From Macrococcus equipercicus (GTDB lineage Bacteria; Bacillota; Bacilli; Staphylococcales; Staphylococcaceae): a stretch of DNA of 64,000 nucleotides. Shown one piece after another: positions 24,177 to 33,663 of this stretch. The stretch is taken from the NCBI RefSeq assembly GCF_004359525.2, contig NZ_SCWC02000005.1, positions 1-64,000 on the forward strand, in the 5' to 3' direction. The notes under the pieces are model-generated. The model worked only from the letters and a program-made list of their open reading frames with translations. It made no database searches and had not been told where the DNA came from. Both the position numbers and the translations under genes were made by a program. Position 1 is the first letter of the stretch. Each line of letters opens with the position of its first letter.

Positions 24177-25554
24177 TCAGCAGCCACTCTCTGACGCGGT
24201 GTCTTGAGATCTTACCGTTACTTGTCCGTGCAATATGTGCCCGCTTCATCATCACTGGGTGCTTGTACTTGGCGATGCTCCCGGCGATCACCTGCCTGAT
24301 CTCATCATCCATATTTTCCGGTGCCTCGTAAACAAGCGCCGGCCGCTGCCCCCACTTGTCATCTTCAATGGGAACGACGGCACATGCGCTGATGGCAGGA
24401 AGTGCGAGAACGACCTGCTCAATCTCGCTCGGATAAATATTCTCGCCGCCTGAAATAATCAAGTCACGTCTCCGGTCAAGGACATACAAGCAGCCGTTAG
24501 TAATACGGCCGACGTCTCCGGTCATAAAGAAGCCGTCTGTAAATGATGTCGCATTCGCCTGCTGCGGGTAAAGATAACCATTCATCACGTTATCGCCCTT
24601 GACAAGAATTTCACCGGCACCGTTCAGCGGTGCCGCTACTTTAATGTCCGGTGTCACCCGGCCGACGCTGTTCGGATATTTTGCGATATCTTCAGGCGTT
24701 GCCGTAATAAACTGGGAGCAAGTCTCAGTCATGCCGAATGATGTATAGATCGGCAGTTCACGTTCCAGACTCTTCTCAAGCGTCCGTTCATCCATCTTAG
24801 CGCCGCCGATCAGCAGGCCCTGCAACTGGTGACGCTCGAGGCCTGCATCAAGCAGCCACTCAAGTGTCTGCGGCACAAGCGAAATATGTGTGATGTTCTG
24901 GTCCTTAATGCTCGCTAATACGTTGACGGCATCGAACTTTTCAAACAGTACTATCGTGAAGCCTTCTATAGCGCTTCTCAGCAGTATGCTGAATGCTGAA
25001 ATATGATATAACGGCAGACAGAGCAGCCATCTTGAATCTTCGTCATAAGGAAAGGACTGCCTGCAGCGCTTGGCACTGGCATAATGATTCCTGAATGTCT
25101 GCGGCACTGCTTTTTGGACGCCTGTTGTGCCTGATGTGAACATAATGGACAGTATATCGTCCTCTTCAAACGTTGTCATCGTCTCCGTGTCTTCATCAGC
25201 ATCAAGGAGTAACGATTCCGGAGAGATTGAATGAATAGCTGTATATTGTCTGTCAGTAATCAGTACTTCCACTTGAATGGACGACAGCTGCTGCATCACT
25301 TCGCTCTCAGTCAAATGCGTATTGACCGTCACGACTTCACGGCCGGCGAGAATTAAGCCGTGCATGATAATGACTGAAGATAATTGATTGTGAGGCTGAA
25401 CCGCAATGCGCTGCGGCAAGTTCAGGGCAGCGATATGCCCGCTGACTTTCTGTGCCCGGCTGTAGAGCTTGCCGAATGTCAGTTCCAGCCCGCCGGTTAT
25501 CAATGCGATTCGCTCTGGATTGTTCATTGCTTGTGTATATAACCAGTGATTCAT
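24163..25554 (-). CDS. menE: o-Succinylbenzoate-CoA ligase
   Basis: 463 residues, adenylate-forming family. Activates o-succinylbenzoate with ATP and CoA. AMP-binding motif IMFTSGTTGVQKAVPQT, TSFGMTETCS, MTGDVGRI, DRRRDLIISGGENIYPSEIE and the C-terminal lysine region NGKISRH. ATG at 25554 with AAGGAG. Separated from menB by a hairpin terminator, so menE-menC may be partly independent of the upstream men genes. Confidence 0.93.
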   Translation of the reverse strand: MNHWLYTQAMNNPERIALITGGLELTFGKLYSRAQKVSGHIAALNLPQRIAVQPHNQLSSVIIMHGLILAGREVVTVNTHLTESEVMQQLSSIQVEVLITDRQYTAIHSISPESLLLDADEDTETMTTFEEDDILSIMFTSGTTGVQKAVPQTFRNHYASAKRCRQSFPYDEDSRWLLCLPLYHISAFSILLRSAIEGFTIVLFEKFDAVNVLASIKDQNITHISLVPQTLEWLLDAGLERHQLQGLLIGGAKMDERTLEKSLERELPIYTSFGMTETCSQFITATPEDIAKYPNSVGRVTPDIKVAAPLNGAGEILVKGDNVMNGYLYPQQANATSFTDGFFMTGDVGRITNGCLYVLDRRRDLIISGGENIYPSEIEQVVLALPAISACAVVPIEDDKWGQRPALVYEAPENMDDEIRQVIAGSIAKYKHPVMMKRAHIARTSNGKISRHRVREWLLNEIQ

Positions 25555-25572
25555 CGTTAGCTGCTCCTTATT

Positions 25573-25602
25573 AAAAGACGCGCCTTCCGTGCAGAAAGCG
25601 CG
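25573..25602 (-). terminator. Terminator between menB and menE
   Basis: CGCGCTTTC, TGCACG, GAAGGCGCG on the minus strand, then TCTTTT. It should lower readthrough from menFDHB into menEC. Confidence 0.7.
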
Positions 25603-25621
25603 CTGTTCAAGTTATTTATTC

Positions 25622-26440
25622 TTAAGGGAATTTAGGGAACTGGTCGAAGTCCGGCTGGCGTTTTTCCTTGAATGCATCGCGGCCTTCTTTCGCCTCGTCA
25701 GATGTGTAATAAAGAAGTGTTGCATCTCCTGCGAACTGCTGCAGACCTGCAAGACCATCTGTATCTGCGTTCATCGCAGCTTTTAAGAAGCGCAGCGCTG
25801 TCGGTGAATGCTGAAGAATCTCTTTACACCATTTCACTGTCTCATCTTCAATGTCAGCGAGTGGTACAACTGTGTTGACGAGTCCCATGTCCAGTGCTTC
25901 CTGCGCATTATATTGACGGCATAAGTACCAGATTTCACGTGCTTTCTTATGACCGACAATACGTGCCAGGTAGCCTGAGCCGTAACCTGCATCGAATGAG
26001 CCGACTTTCGGACCTGTCTGTCCGAAGCGCGCGTTATCAGCAGCAATCGTCAAGTCACAGACGACGTGCAGGACGTGGCCGCCACCGATTGCATAGCCGC
26101 GGACCATCGCGATGACCGGCTTAGGAATGACACGGATTAAACGTTGAAGATCCAGCACGTTCAGACGTGGAATATTATCGTCACCGACATAACCGCCGTG
26201 ACCGCGGACTTTCTGGTCTCCTCCTGAACAGAATGCCATATCGCCTTCGCCTGTTAAGATAATAGCACCGATACGCTGGTCGTCACGGGCACGTGAGAAG
26301 GCATCAATCATCTCCATCACCGTGTTCGGTGTGAATGCATTACGAACATGTGGACGGTTGATTGTGATCTTACCGATCCCTTCAAAGTATTCGTATTTTA
26401 TTTCTTTATATTCTTTGACTGTTTCCCATACTCTAGACAT
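25622..26440 (-). CDS. menB: 1,4-Dihydroxy-2-naphthoyl-CoA synthase
   Basis: 272 residues, crotonase fold. Closes the second ring of the naphthoquinone. Features: [15 protein letters not shown], the oxyanion-hole segment [50 protein letters not shown] and a C-terminal FKEKRQPDF. Overlaps menH by 8 bp with its own AGGAGG site. Confidence 0.96.
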   Translation of the reverse strand: MSRVWETVKEYKEIKYEYFEGIGKITINRPHVRNAFTPNTVMEMIDAFSRARDDQRIGAIILTGEGDMAFCSGGDQKVRGHGGYVGDDNIPRLNVLDLQRLIRVIPKPVIAMVRGYAIGGGHVLHVVCDLTIAADNARFGQTGPKVGSFDAGYGSGYLARIVGHKKAREIWYLCRQYNAQEALDMGLVNTVVPLADIEDETVKWCKEILQHSPTALRFLKAAMNADTDGLAGLQQFAGDATLLYYTSDEAKEGRDAFKEKRQPDFDQFPKFP

Positions 26441-27212
26441 GGTTAGCCTCCTTAATGAATTCTATTACTATTGTATCAAAAATCTCTGGATGTTCCACAT
26501 GAATTGTATGCCCTGCAGGCAATTTAATATGCCGGCTGCAGGGCAGCAGACGATGCATCCGGCTGTTTAGCTGCTCGAATTTACTGTCTTTTGTCCCCGT
26601 CAGCAGCAGCACCGGCTGCGTGTAATCAGCAAGACGATGCCAGACAGACGGCTGTGACCCTGTGCCGTAATCGATCAGTGCCTTATTCAGACCTGCTGGA
26701 TGCTGACGTCTTCTCATCGCATCAAGCTGTGCCGCCGCTTCATCCGATAGCGGTTTATCGGTCTCAAAGAGCGGCAGTGCTGCCCAGTATGTCACAAAGC
26801 TGTCGAAGTCGTGCATGATGCGCTTCCCGCGTTCAGCATCGATGATTCGTCTTTCTGCGCGGCGAGCGGCATTGTCAAGCCCAGGTGAAGCACTCTCAAG
26901 TATAAGACCGTCAACATGATGATTGAGTGCATAATAAAGGGCGATTCTGCCGCCCATCGAATAGCCGTACATAAACACCCGCTCATAGTGCAGCGTATCA
27001 ACGATTGCTTTAATCTCAGAGATAATCCAGTCAAACGTCCATTCCTGGTCATCTTCGAGACTGCTGCCATGGCCCGGCAGATCGATCGCCAGAACGTCGA
27101 GCTCAGCCATTCTGTTCACTGCTTCATCAAACGCCCGATGGTCTCCCATAAACCCGTGCAGCATGATGAGCAGCGTCTTACCGGGCCGTGTTGTTAAGCG
27201 ATAGTTCAGCAT
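26433..27212 (-). CDS. menH: SHCHC synthase (MenH), alpha/beta hydrolase
   Basis: 259 residues. Eliminates pyruvate from SEPHCHC to give [15 protein letters not shown] oxyanion region, nucleophile in [13 protein letters not shown], and [10 protein letters not shown] with the catalytic His. Overlaps the end of menD by 35 bp. ATG at 27212 with AAGGGA upstream. Confidence 0.92.
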   Translation of the reverse strand: MLNYRLTTRPGKTLLIMLHGFMGDHRAFDEAVNRMAELDVLAIDLPGHGSSLEDDQEWTFDWIISEIKAIVDTLHYERVFMYGYSMGGRIALYYALNHHVDGLILESASPGLDNAARRAERRIIDAERGKRIMHDFDSFVTYWAALPLFETDKPLSDEAAAQLDAMRRRQHPAGLNKALIDYGTGSQPSVWHRLADYTQPVLLLTGTKDSKFEQLNSRMHRLLPCSRHIKLPAGHTIHVEHPEIFDTIVIEFIKEANHV

Positions 27213-28854
27213 AGACCGCTTCCCTTACTCTCTCTGTCAGTTCTTCGTGCGCGGTGACGTTGTCCTGTCTGTTCGTCATGACTTCTATAATATGCGCACC
27301 AAATGACGGCAGCTGGATCTTATCGTATATTTCGTGGCGCTGATAATTAAAGCCGTATAATTTTGCCGTATGCTCAAAGTCAAGGTCAAGCGGCGTGCCG
27401 TACAGCCGTTCAAAGAGCAGCTCTTCTTCTTTCTGCGGCAAGTAGCTGAATATACCACCGCCGTTGTTGTTCATGACTATGATGCGGATATCAATGTCTT
27501 CCAGCTTCCTCATAATCAGCCCGTTCATATCATGGAAGAATGAAATATCACCGATGACGAGCGTGACTTTCTTATGGACTGCCATGCCCATCGCCGTAGA
27601 GACGACACCGTCAATACCGTTAGCTCCGCGGTTGCAGTATGGTCTCGCAGCCCCGTCGATAAAGAATGTGTCACAGTCTCTGATCGGCATGCTGTTGCCG
27701 AGGAAAATCACGTCATCTTCTTTCAGCTGGCGGGCCAGACGGGCAAAGATCGTCCCTTCATCGTTGACGGAATGAATATGCTGACCGATGACATTGACTA
27801 CTACTGCATTCAGATGGGCAAACAGTTCAAACCAGCCGCGGTTGATGACCGGGCTTTCTTCCGCCAGCTGTCTGAAGCAGTCATTCGCTGTCATCTCAAG
27901 ATGAATGTCAGGCACGACTGGAAATGTATCAGGCTGCAGCGTGTTCTGCACAAGAATCTGCGGCGACTTGACCGCAGCCAGCCATTGGTTGACCGCTTTC
28001 GAGACAACCGGCTTACCGACACGGATGATATAGCCGGGGTTAAAGTTCTTGTAAACTTTGAACAGTGTATCCCCGGTTGATAAAATGTACGGCGAATCCT
28101 GGTGACGCAGATGGCTCAGTGGATCAGCGAACACAGGCAGCTGATGTATCGCTGCAAATAACAGCAGCTGCGATAAATCCACGTTCTGACAGTCGCCGAC
28201 GATAATCATTCCGCTGCCGCGCTTCATCAGTTGTCTGACCGGTTCGAGGTCGACCGTCTTCTGATAAGTCAACGGACTTTTCGGTTCGACGGTGAGAAGT
28301 TCTGTCGCTGATAAATCCGGAACGAGCGGCTCACGAAACGGCATATTGAAATGCACCGGGCCGGATTCAGGACCGGAGAAGAAACGCGACGCCTGCAGCA
28401 GCACAGCATCCACAAAATTATGCGGTGACTGGAAGTCATCCGCGAGCGGGAAATCCACTTCATAGTTGACGAAATTCGTGAACATCCGCACTTGATTAAT
28501 AGCTTGAGGTGCACCGACATTGCGCAGTTCATGCGGTCTGTCACTTGTTATGACGACAAGCGGCAGCCTGCTGATGAAAGCTTCTGACACTGCCGGCATG
28601 TAATTGCTCGCTGCTGTACCCGACGTACAGATGACAGCGACAGGTCTTTTCGTCGCTTTGATCAGGCCGAGCGCAAAAAAAGCTGCACTGCGTTCATCCG
28701 GATGAATATAAGTCGTCATCTTTGGGTGCACTTCACACGCCATCGCAAGCGGTGTCGAACGGGAGCCCGGTGAGATAACGACTTCATGCACGCCGTAATC
28801 ATAGAGTCCTTTTATTGTTTTGAAAACTTGTTTTGTAAGCTGTTCATTTTTCAC
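27178..28854 (-). CDS. menD: SEPHCHC synthase (MenD)
   Basis: 558 residues, thiamine-diphosphate enzyme. Joins 2-oxoglutarate to isochorismate. N-terminal HEVVISPGSRSTPLAMA with the later RSAAFFALGL catalytic Glu region (HPDERSAAFF), CTSGTAASNYMPAV, and the C-terminal cofactor motif GDISFFHDMNGL. Starts with GTG at 28854 overlapping the menF stop (GTGA), with AGGGG upstream. Confidence 0.95.
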   Translation of the reverse strand: MKNEQLTKQVFKTIKGLYDYGVHEVVISPGSRSTPLAMACEVHPKMTTYIHPDERSAAFFALGLIKATKRPVAVICTSGTAASNYMPAVSEAFISRLPLVVITSDRPHELRNVGAPQAINQVRMFTNFVNYEVDFPLADDFQSPHNFVDAVLLQASRFFSGPESGPVHFNMPFREPLVPDLSATELLTVEPKSPLTYQKTVDLEPVRQLMKRGSGMIIVGDCQNVDLSQLLLFAAIHQLPVFADPLSHLRHQDSPYILSTGDTLFKVYKNFNPGYIIRVGKPVVSKAVNQWLAAVKSPQILVQNTLQPDTFPVVPDIHLEMTANDCFRQLAEESPVINRGWFELFAHLNAVVVNVIGQHIHSVNDEGTIFARLARQLKEDDVIFLGNSMPIRDCDTFFIDGAARPYCNRGANGIDGVVSTAMGMAVHKKVTLVIGDISFFHDMNGLIMRKLEDIDIRIIVMNNNGGGIFSYLPQKEEELLFERLYGTPLDLDFEHTAKLYGFNYQRHEIYDKIQLPSFGAHIIEVMTNRQDNVTAHEELTERVREAVYAELSLNNTAR

Positions 28855-30143
28855 ACTGACACCCCTAACAGTTGCAGCATAGGCTTAAATTTAATTTCTG
28901 TTTCATGCAGTTCTTCTTCCGGTCGGCTGTCCTGTACAATGCCGCATCCTGCATACAGCACTGCCTCATCGCCGTGCAGCACCATCGAGCGGATCGCTAC
29001 GATGAACTCACCGTCCATATTCGCATCGATATACCCGAGCGGTGCGCCGTAAAATCCTCTGTTCCCTTCAGCCTGCTGAATGAAAGCAGCAGCAGCAGCC
29101 TTTGGAAAGCCGCCGAGAGCAGGTGTCGGATGCATCGCTTGAGTGAGTGTCAGTACATCACTCTCATCGATAGTGCCTGTGATCGGTGTATACAGATGAT
29201 AGAAATAACGGTTGGCAAGTATACCGGGAGCAGCAGGAATGTTCAGTTCAGAAGAATAAGGCTCAAGGTCCTCTTCAATGCTGCTGACGACGATTTGATG
29301 CTCTTTTAAGTTTTTCTCATCTTGCAGCAGCAGCGACTCAGCGTTTTCAAGTCGACTGCTCATCGTCCCCGCGATGGCATTCGTGCTGAGTTTCTGAGCG
29401 GTCACTTTGACGAGCTGTTCCGGTGTCTTTGAGACGTAAGTACGGTCGTTGTTCTCCAGCAGCACAAAGTAGCTGAACTCCTGGTCATGAAAGCCGCGTC
29501 TGATTAATGCACTGTTATCAATTGCAGCGGCCAATCTGACTTTTTTGCGTCGTGACAGCACAACTTTTGTCAGCTGCCCCGCTGCCATCGCGTCCACTGC
29601 CTGACTGACATTGGCAAGAAATAGTTCAGCGTCTACATTTCGCTGGTCAATGACTTCCGGCAGTTCAGCAGCAGGAACGCTGTCATCCAGTTTCGCCAGG
29701 AATGCTGCTATTTCGTCTTCATCCATATTAGTGAACGACAAATAATAGCAGCCGGACTTAAACAGCACTTGAATCTTCGGCCAGATGAAATGACTGTGAC
29801 CGAATCCTGCAAAGTCCTCATTAGTCCCTTCATCAAACTGAAAGCCGCCGAACAGCCGGATCAAGTTCGGCGTGATGCCCGTCACTGTGCATGTGCTGAG
29901 CATCTTCAAAAACACCTGATTGACATAGCTCGGCGAACGGTGATTGACGTTGATCAGTTTCTCTGCACCGAGACCAAGCAGCCATTCATCTTTTTCTTTC
30001 GTCATAAAGAAATAGCGGGAGCCCGCATATTCTTGATATATATTGAATAACTGGTGCGGCAGAAGCTCTTTGTCCCACTGCACCTGATATATGTTTCTTC
30101 TGGATGTATAATCCTCCATCATTCCACTTTCAGCTTCTTTCAC
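28851..30143 (-). CDS. menF: Isochorismate synthase
   Basis: 430 residues, chorismate-utilising family. Turns chorismate to isochorismate, the first step to menaquinone. Conserved C-terminal domain: LTKVVLSRRKKV, TPEQLVKV, NAIAGTM, KNLKEHQIVVSSI, HLYTPITG, LHPTPALGGFP-like (here MHPTPALGGFP), YGAPLGYID and GCGIVQDSRPEEE. The frame begins at GTG 30143; an ATG at 30122 is an alternative, and neither has a strong ribosome site. First gene of the menFDHB unit, divergent from menA. Confidence 0.93.
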   Translation of the reverse strand: MKEAESGMMEDYTSRRNIYQVQWDKELLPHQLFNIYQEYAGSRYFFMTKEKDEWLLGLGAEKLINVNHRSPSYVNQVFLKMLSTCTVTGITPNLIRLFGGFQFDEGTNEDFAGFGHSHFIWPKIQVLFKSGCYYLSFTNMDEDEIAAFLAKLDDSVPAAELPEVIDQRNVDAELFLANVSQAVDAMAAGQLTKVVLSRRKKVRLAAAIDNSALIRRGFHDQEFSYFVLLENNDRTYVSKTPEQLVKVTAQKLSTNAIAGTMSSRLENAESLLLQDEKNLKEHQIVVSSIEEDLEPYSSELNIPAAPGILANRYFYHLYTPITGTIDESDVLTLTQAMHPTPALGGFPKAAAAAFIQQAEGNRGFYGAPLGYIDANMDGEFIVAIRSMVLHGDEAVLYAGCGIVQDSRPEEELHETEIKFKPMLQLLGVSV

Positions 30144-30272
30144 TTCACTTTTATAGTCCTATATAGTTTACCACTTTTTCCGTAAAAGTGGACATCCTGG
30201 CTCTCGTACATTGACTACTATTTCAAATAAGAATAAAATACAATCTGTAAATGAACGAATAGGAGATTATAC

Positions 30273-31193
30273 ATGTCAGAACATTTAGCAACGCACACTG
30301 GATTTAAAAAATATTATCATCTCATGCGCCCGCACACACTGACTGCAGCATTTGTCCCTGTGCTTGTCGGGACAGCTGCTGCCCGCTACTTCGGACCTGT
30401 CCGTTTCGATCTGCTCATCGTCATGCTGATTGCATGTCTATTGATTCAAGCAGCAACGAATATGTTCAATGAATATTTTGATTACAAACGTGGTCTTGAT
30501 GACCATACGTCTGTCGGTATCGGCGGTGCCATTGTCAGAAACGGCATGTCGCCGCAGTCCGTCTATAACTTAGCGGTAGCTTTCTACATCGTCGCAGCTA
30601 TTCTCGGCCTTTATATATGTGCCAGCTCATCATGGTGGATACTGCTGGTCGGCATGGTCTGCATGGCAGTCGGCTACCTTTATACCGGCGGCCCGTTCCC
30701 GATTTCATGGACGCCGTTCGGTGAACTATTCGCCGGCTTCTTCATGGGATTTGTCATCATTATGATCACATTCTACATTCATACAGGGCATACACACTGG
30801 TATCCTGCGCTGATGAGCATCCCAGTATCGATCAATATCGGCATGATCAATATGGCTAATAACATCCGCGACCGTGTCAAAGATAAAGCAAGCGGCCGTA
30901 AAACGTTTGTCATTCTCGTCGGGAAACGCATTGCTATTATTACGATGGCGATATTGTACTTCATCAGCTTCGCTGTCATTCTTTACATCACTTTCGCAAA
31001 ACCATACGGCTCGCTCTTCCTGCTGCTTGTGCTGCTGAGTGCCAACCTGCCGATCAAAGCAGTCAACAGGTTCTTCAAAGGAGACAAGCCGCTTGAACTG
31101 ATGCCGGCGATGAAAGTGACCGGACAGTTCAACACATTGTTCGGCTTCCTGCTCGCTATCGGCTTATATATATCTGCAGTGCTGGCCATCTAA
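30273..31193 (+). CDS. menA: 1,4-Dihydroxy-2-naphthoate polyprenyltransferase
   Basis: 306 residues, UbiA family, about nine membrane helices. Attaches the polyprenyl tail to DHNA in the membrane. The first Asp-rich motif is NMFNEYFDYKRGLDDHTS, the second is NNIRDRVKDKASGRKT. AGGAG before the ATG. Divergent from menF with a 129-bp gap that should hold both promoters. Confidence 0.95.
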   Translation: MSEHLATHTGFKKYYHLMRPHTLTAAFVPVLVGTAAARYFGPVRFDLLIVMLIACLLIQAATNMFNEYFDYKRGLDDHTSVGIGGAIVRNGMSPQSVYNLAVAFYIVAAILGLYICASSSWWILLVGMVCMAVGYLYTGGPFPISWTPFGELFAGFFMGFVIIMITFYIHTGHTHWYPALMSIPVSINIGMINMANNIRDRVKDKASGRKTFVILVGKRIAIITMAILYFISFAVILYITFAKPYGSLFLLLVLLSANLPIKAVNRFFKGDKPLELMPAMKVTGQFNTLFGFLLAIGLYISAVLAI

Positions 31194-31198
31194 AATCA

Positions 31199-31253
31199 AA
31201 AGAGTGATGGATTCCAGTCTTCGTTTGAAGATCGGAATCCATCACTCTTTTTT
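31199..31253. terminator. Large bidirectional terminator after menA
   Basis: AAGAGTGATGGATTCC and GGAATCCATCACTCTT arms with extra pairing (GTCTTC/GAAGAT) toward the loop and TTTTT on the plus strand. Confidence 0.85.
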
Positions 31254-31268
31254 GCTGCCTCTATTTAT

Positions 31269-31532
31269 TTAGACGTATTTAAAATATTCCTGTACGCGCG
31301 CCGCCACTTCTTCAGCATCTTCCGGCGTCACTTCTCCCGCTACACCTGAGCGGTTCAAGTCCACTGTATAAGAATGTGCATCATATGAAATGATGACTTG
31401 AGTGCCTTCTGCACGCACAGAGTTAGGTTTAATTTCCGCCACTTTATCATCTTCGTAATTCTCGCGGTAATCAGAACCGAACTGTCCTGCTTTCAGTTCC
31501 GCGTACTGTACTAGTTTGTCAATGTTTGCCAT
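31269..31532 (-). CDS. Conserved small protein (87 aa), unknown function
   Basis: Soluble acidic protein, start MANIDKLVQYAELKAGQFGS, ending ARVQEYFKYV. No motif recognised. AAAGGGG precedes the ATG. It lies 18 bp after the next gene upstream on the minus strand, so the two are probably cotranscribed. Confidence 0.65.
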   Translation of the reverse strand: MANIDKLVQYAELKAGQFGSDYRENYEDDKVAEIKPNSVRAEGTQVIISYDAHSYTVDLNRSGVAGEVTPEDAEEVAARVQEYFKYV

Positions 31533-31550
31533 GATGATACCCCTTTGTCA

Positions 31551-32036
31551 TTATAGTTTGTGTGATGACGTTTTCATTTTAATAAATTCGACGATTTCAG
31601 GCAAGTCTTCACGTTTCAGGCTTCTGATTGTATAATTTTTCAGCGCTAAGTTTTTACGCTTAACTTTCAGGAATAATGCACCGTACTGTTCATCTTTATT
31701 GTTCTTATCCTGACGATTGAAGTCGATTGCAGCTATTCTGCTGTATTTAATTCGGTTGAAATGCACAAGCTTTGTCTTTACCTTGCCATGGGCAAGAATA
31801 AGACGGTCATCAAGCAGAATAATGACGCCGCGCTGGTTTAAGTTCAATTCACTATATGACGCATAGTGAACAAGCTCTTTATTCTGAATTTCGGCGCAGT
31901 ATACTTTCAATAGTTTAATGAAAAAACGTCGGTCAGACTTCTTTACATTTTTAAACAATTTAGAAAACTTTTTATACTTCACTGGATAACTCATTTCTTC
32001 CAGCGCTGCTCTGAAAGATGGTTTCTTCTTTGCCAT
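31551..32036 (-). CDS. Conserved protein (161 aa), possible PH-like domain
   Basis: Begins MAKKKPSFRAALEEMSYPVK at the ATG 32036, which has AAGAGG upstream; an in-frame ATG 87 bp earlier has none. Strand-rich segments (RGVIILLDDRLILAHGKVK, NRIKYSRIAAIDFNRQD, YGALFLKVKRKN) followed by a helix (LPEIVEFIKMK) resemble bacterial PH/YokE-type domains. Function unknown. Last host gene before the prophage region. Confidence 0.65.
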   Translation of the reverse strand: MAKKKPSFRAALEEMSYPVKYKKFSKLFKNVKKSDRRFFIKLLKVYCAEIQNKELVHYASYSELNLNQRGVIILLDDRLILAHGKVKTKLVHFNRIKYSRIAAIDFNRQDKNNKDEQYGALFLKVKRKNLALKNYTIRSLKREDLPEIVEFIKMKTSSHKL

Positions 32037-32453
32037 ACTAACCTCTTTTATCCGTTTTATTGAATGCTGATGCATTATTACTGCAAGTAACAAAATCGTA
32101 CAAATTTTCTGAGGACTTTTCAACCCTTAAATGCAAAAAAAGACTGACCCAAAGTTTTATTATCCCTTTGAAAACAGTCTTCTTGATTAACGGAGGGCAA
32201 GGGATTCAACGAAATTAAAACTAACGGCGTCCTTATGCGATTTTCCCTCTTTAAAAACGTCGATTTGTGGATAATTGTGGACGTTTTTTTCAGCTCAAAA
32301 ATTCGTTTAAATAGGAGAATTTATTATACTTCGATTATACAGACGAAAGTTGCTCTCTATTGAGCAATCTTCGTCTTTTTTTATTAATCATAATATCTCA
32401 TATATTATAATCTAATGGTAGATTTATTTATAAATATGTTTAAGGAGATTAAT
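32037..32453. other. Gene-free junction between host and prophage, rich in hairpins
   Basis: 417 bp with no convincing gene. It holds three hairpins: 32134-32181 (minus-strand terminator with AAGACTG/CAGTCTT and T7), 32254-32290 (AAAACGTC/GACGTTTT with T7, plus strand) and 32341-32382 (15-bp arms, T8, plus strand). TGTGGATAA at 32266-32274 is a perfect DnaA-box sequence. On the minus strand two TATAAT boxes and a C-rich stretch (CCCTTGCCCTCCG) could belong to a small RNA ending at the first hairpin. The prophage end (att) is probably here, but the core cannot be defined without its partner. Confidence 0.45.
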
Positions 32454-32852
32454 ATGAAGCTAGTGATTGATATTGATAATGATGTGCTGAAACATCTGAA
32501 TGACTACTGCATTATTCACGACACTGACATATCGACTTACCTAACCGATAAAGTTATCGAAGAAATGATTGATCCATATCTCAATATGCAAGAAATCAAA
32601 AAGAGTCAAGCCGCTTACGATTCGTTTGTTAATCTGTTGAATCTGCATATCCATCGTGAACTGGCACGATTAAGTGATAAGTATCTGAATCATCCGGCAG
32701 ACACGCAGGAACAGCTGGTAAACAGGCGTATGCTCGAAGTAATCAGACACATCTACATTGATGCATCAAATACCAGGATAAAAACGATGAAGCTATATAA
32801 TATATTCCGCGCTAAAAAGAATGTCAGATATAGACAGGAGAAAGCCACCTGA
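32454..32852 (+). CDS. Phage-end hypothetical protein (132 aa)
   Basis: Starts MKLVIDIDNDVLKHLNDYC at 32454 after AAGGAG; an in-frame ATG 39 bp earlier lacks a site. Mostly helical and charged; the first 40 residues look like a ribbon-helix-helix-type arrangement but this is weak. It is the only plus-strand gene at this end of the prophage, convergent with the XRE gene. Confidence 0.6.
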   Translation: MKLVIDIDNDVLKHLNDYCIIHDTDISTYLTDKVIEEMIDPYLNMQEIKKSQAAYDSFVNLLNLHIHRELARLSDKYLNHPADTQEQLVNRRMLEVIRHIYIDASNTRIKTMKLYNIFRAKKNVRYRQEKAT

Positions 32853-32871
32853 TTAGGTGGCCTTCTTTTTA
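32841..32871. terminator. Terminator between convergent 32454 gene and XRE gene
   Basis: GCCACCT (32844-32850) and AGGTGGC (32855-32861) followed by CTTCTTTTT on the plus strand. Confidence 0.75.
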
Positions 32872-33513
32872 TTGAGCATCAAATTTATAAGTGCTATCGT
32901 TAAAGTTTTCTTCGAGCAATGTCAGAACTTCATCTGTGTCATTCGCTTGCTCAACGTCCAGAATCAGGTCCTCGAAGTCCAGGTCGTAGTCAGTCGACAT
33001 GTTATTGAGTATTTCAACTGTCCATTCAATAATGTCCTCTTTGTAGCCTGTCTTCGTTTCCTTGACGTCTCCTTCTTCAACAAAAGCGACAGTCGCTTCT
33101 TCCTCAAAAGTCTGATAGTAGGCTTCTGATGTGCTTTCTTCAATCGCCTCTTTATATTGATCTTCTGTCCAATTGCTGCGATCCGCGTTTTCGTACTGCT
33201 CATCAATGATGTTGCCATAGCCGTATTTTTCTTCGATGTTACTAAATAAATCGTAATAACCTTTTCCCTCCGCTGAAAAGTGTTTGCGCCCGTCTGTCGT
33301 TTTACCTGTCCATCTGATGTTTTTCATGTTTAATTCCTCCCAGTATTTTTGTAGTTTTTTACAAGTGTCAAATGTTAAGTTGCCGAGTTTTCTTTCACCT
33401 AATCTAATGCGCTGTATTGCTGAGGCGCTAACTCCTGTTTCAGTTGCGATTTTATTTGCGGCTATGTCACTATTGATTAACTGCTGTAGATCCTGTTCTG
33501 ATACTTTAGTCAT
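32869..33513 (-). CDS. XRE-like regulator with acidic C-terminal domain
   Basis: 214 residues. N-terminal helix-turn-helix (about 8-55: NKIATETGVSASAIQRIRLG, then LTFDTCKKLQKYWEEL) and a long, very acidic C-terminal part (TFEEEATVAFVEEGDVKE, DLDFEDLILDVEQAND). Its promoter carries two 15-16 bp operators, one between -35 and -10, so it likely represses itself. Position beyond the lysis genes suggests a prophage accessory regulator rather than the CI-type lysogeny repressor. Confidence 0.7.
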   Translation of the reverse strand: MTKVSEQDLQQLINSDIAANKIATETGVSASAIQRIRLGERKLGNLTFDTCKKLQKYWEELNMKNIRWTGKTTDGRKHFSAEGKGYYDLFSNIEEKYGYGNIIDEQYENADRSNWTEDQYKEAIEESTSEAYYQTFEEEATVAFVEEGDVKETKTGYKEDIIEWTVEILNNMSTDYDLDFEDLILDVEQANDTDEVLTLLEENFNDSTYKFDAQ

Positions 33514-33558
33514 AACTTATTCCCCCTGATGCTTTCAGTATGTCTTGCTGTTGAATAT

Positions 33559-33611
33559 AATATACCATGCCATATGTCATGGTGTCAATAATAATTATGA
33601 CATATGGCATG
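33559..33611 (-). promoter_or_regulatory. Promoter with twin operators for the XRE gene
   Basis: On the minus strand TTGACA (33588-33583), 18-bp spacer, TATATT (33564-33559). The spacer contains CATGACATATGGCATG; a mirrored copy (33597-33611) lies upstream of -35. The arms CATGCCATATGTCAT and ATGACATATGGCATG are perfect inverted copies, centres 31 bp apart (three helix turns). Confidence 0.75.
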
Positions 33612-33663
33612 ATAATTTAAAAATTATTTTAAGAGCCTTTGTGTATCAGTGTTTTCAGGCAAA

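Noticed and set aside
32266-32280. Replication origin
   Set aside because: One perfect DnaA box and one partial one are too few, and no dnaA/dnaN or phage replication genes are nearby.
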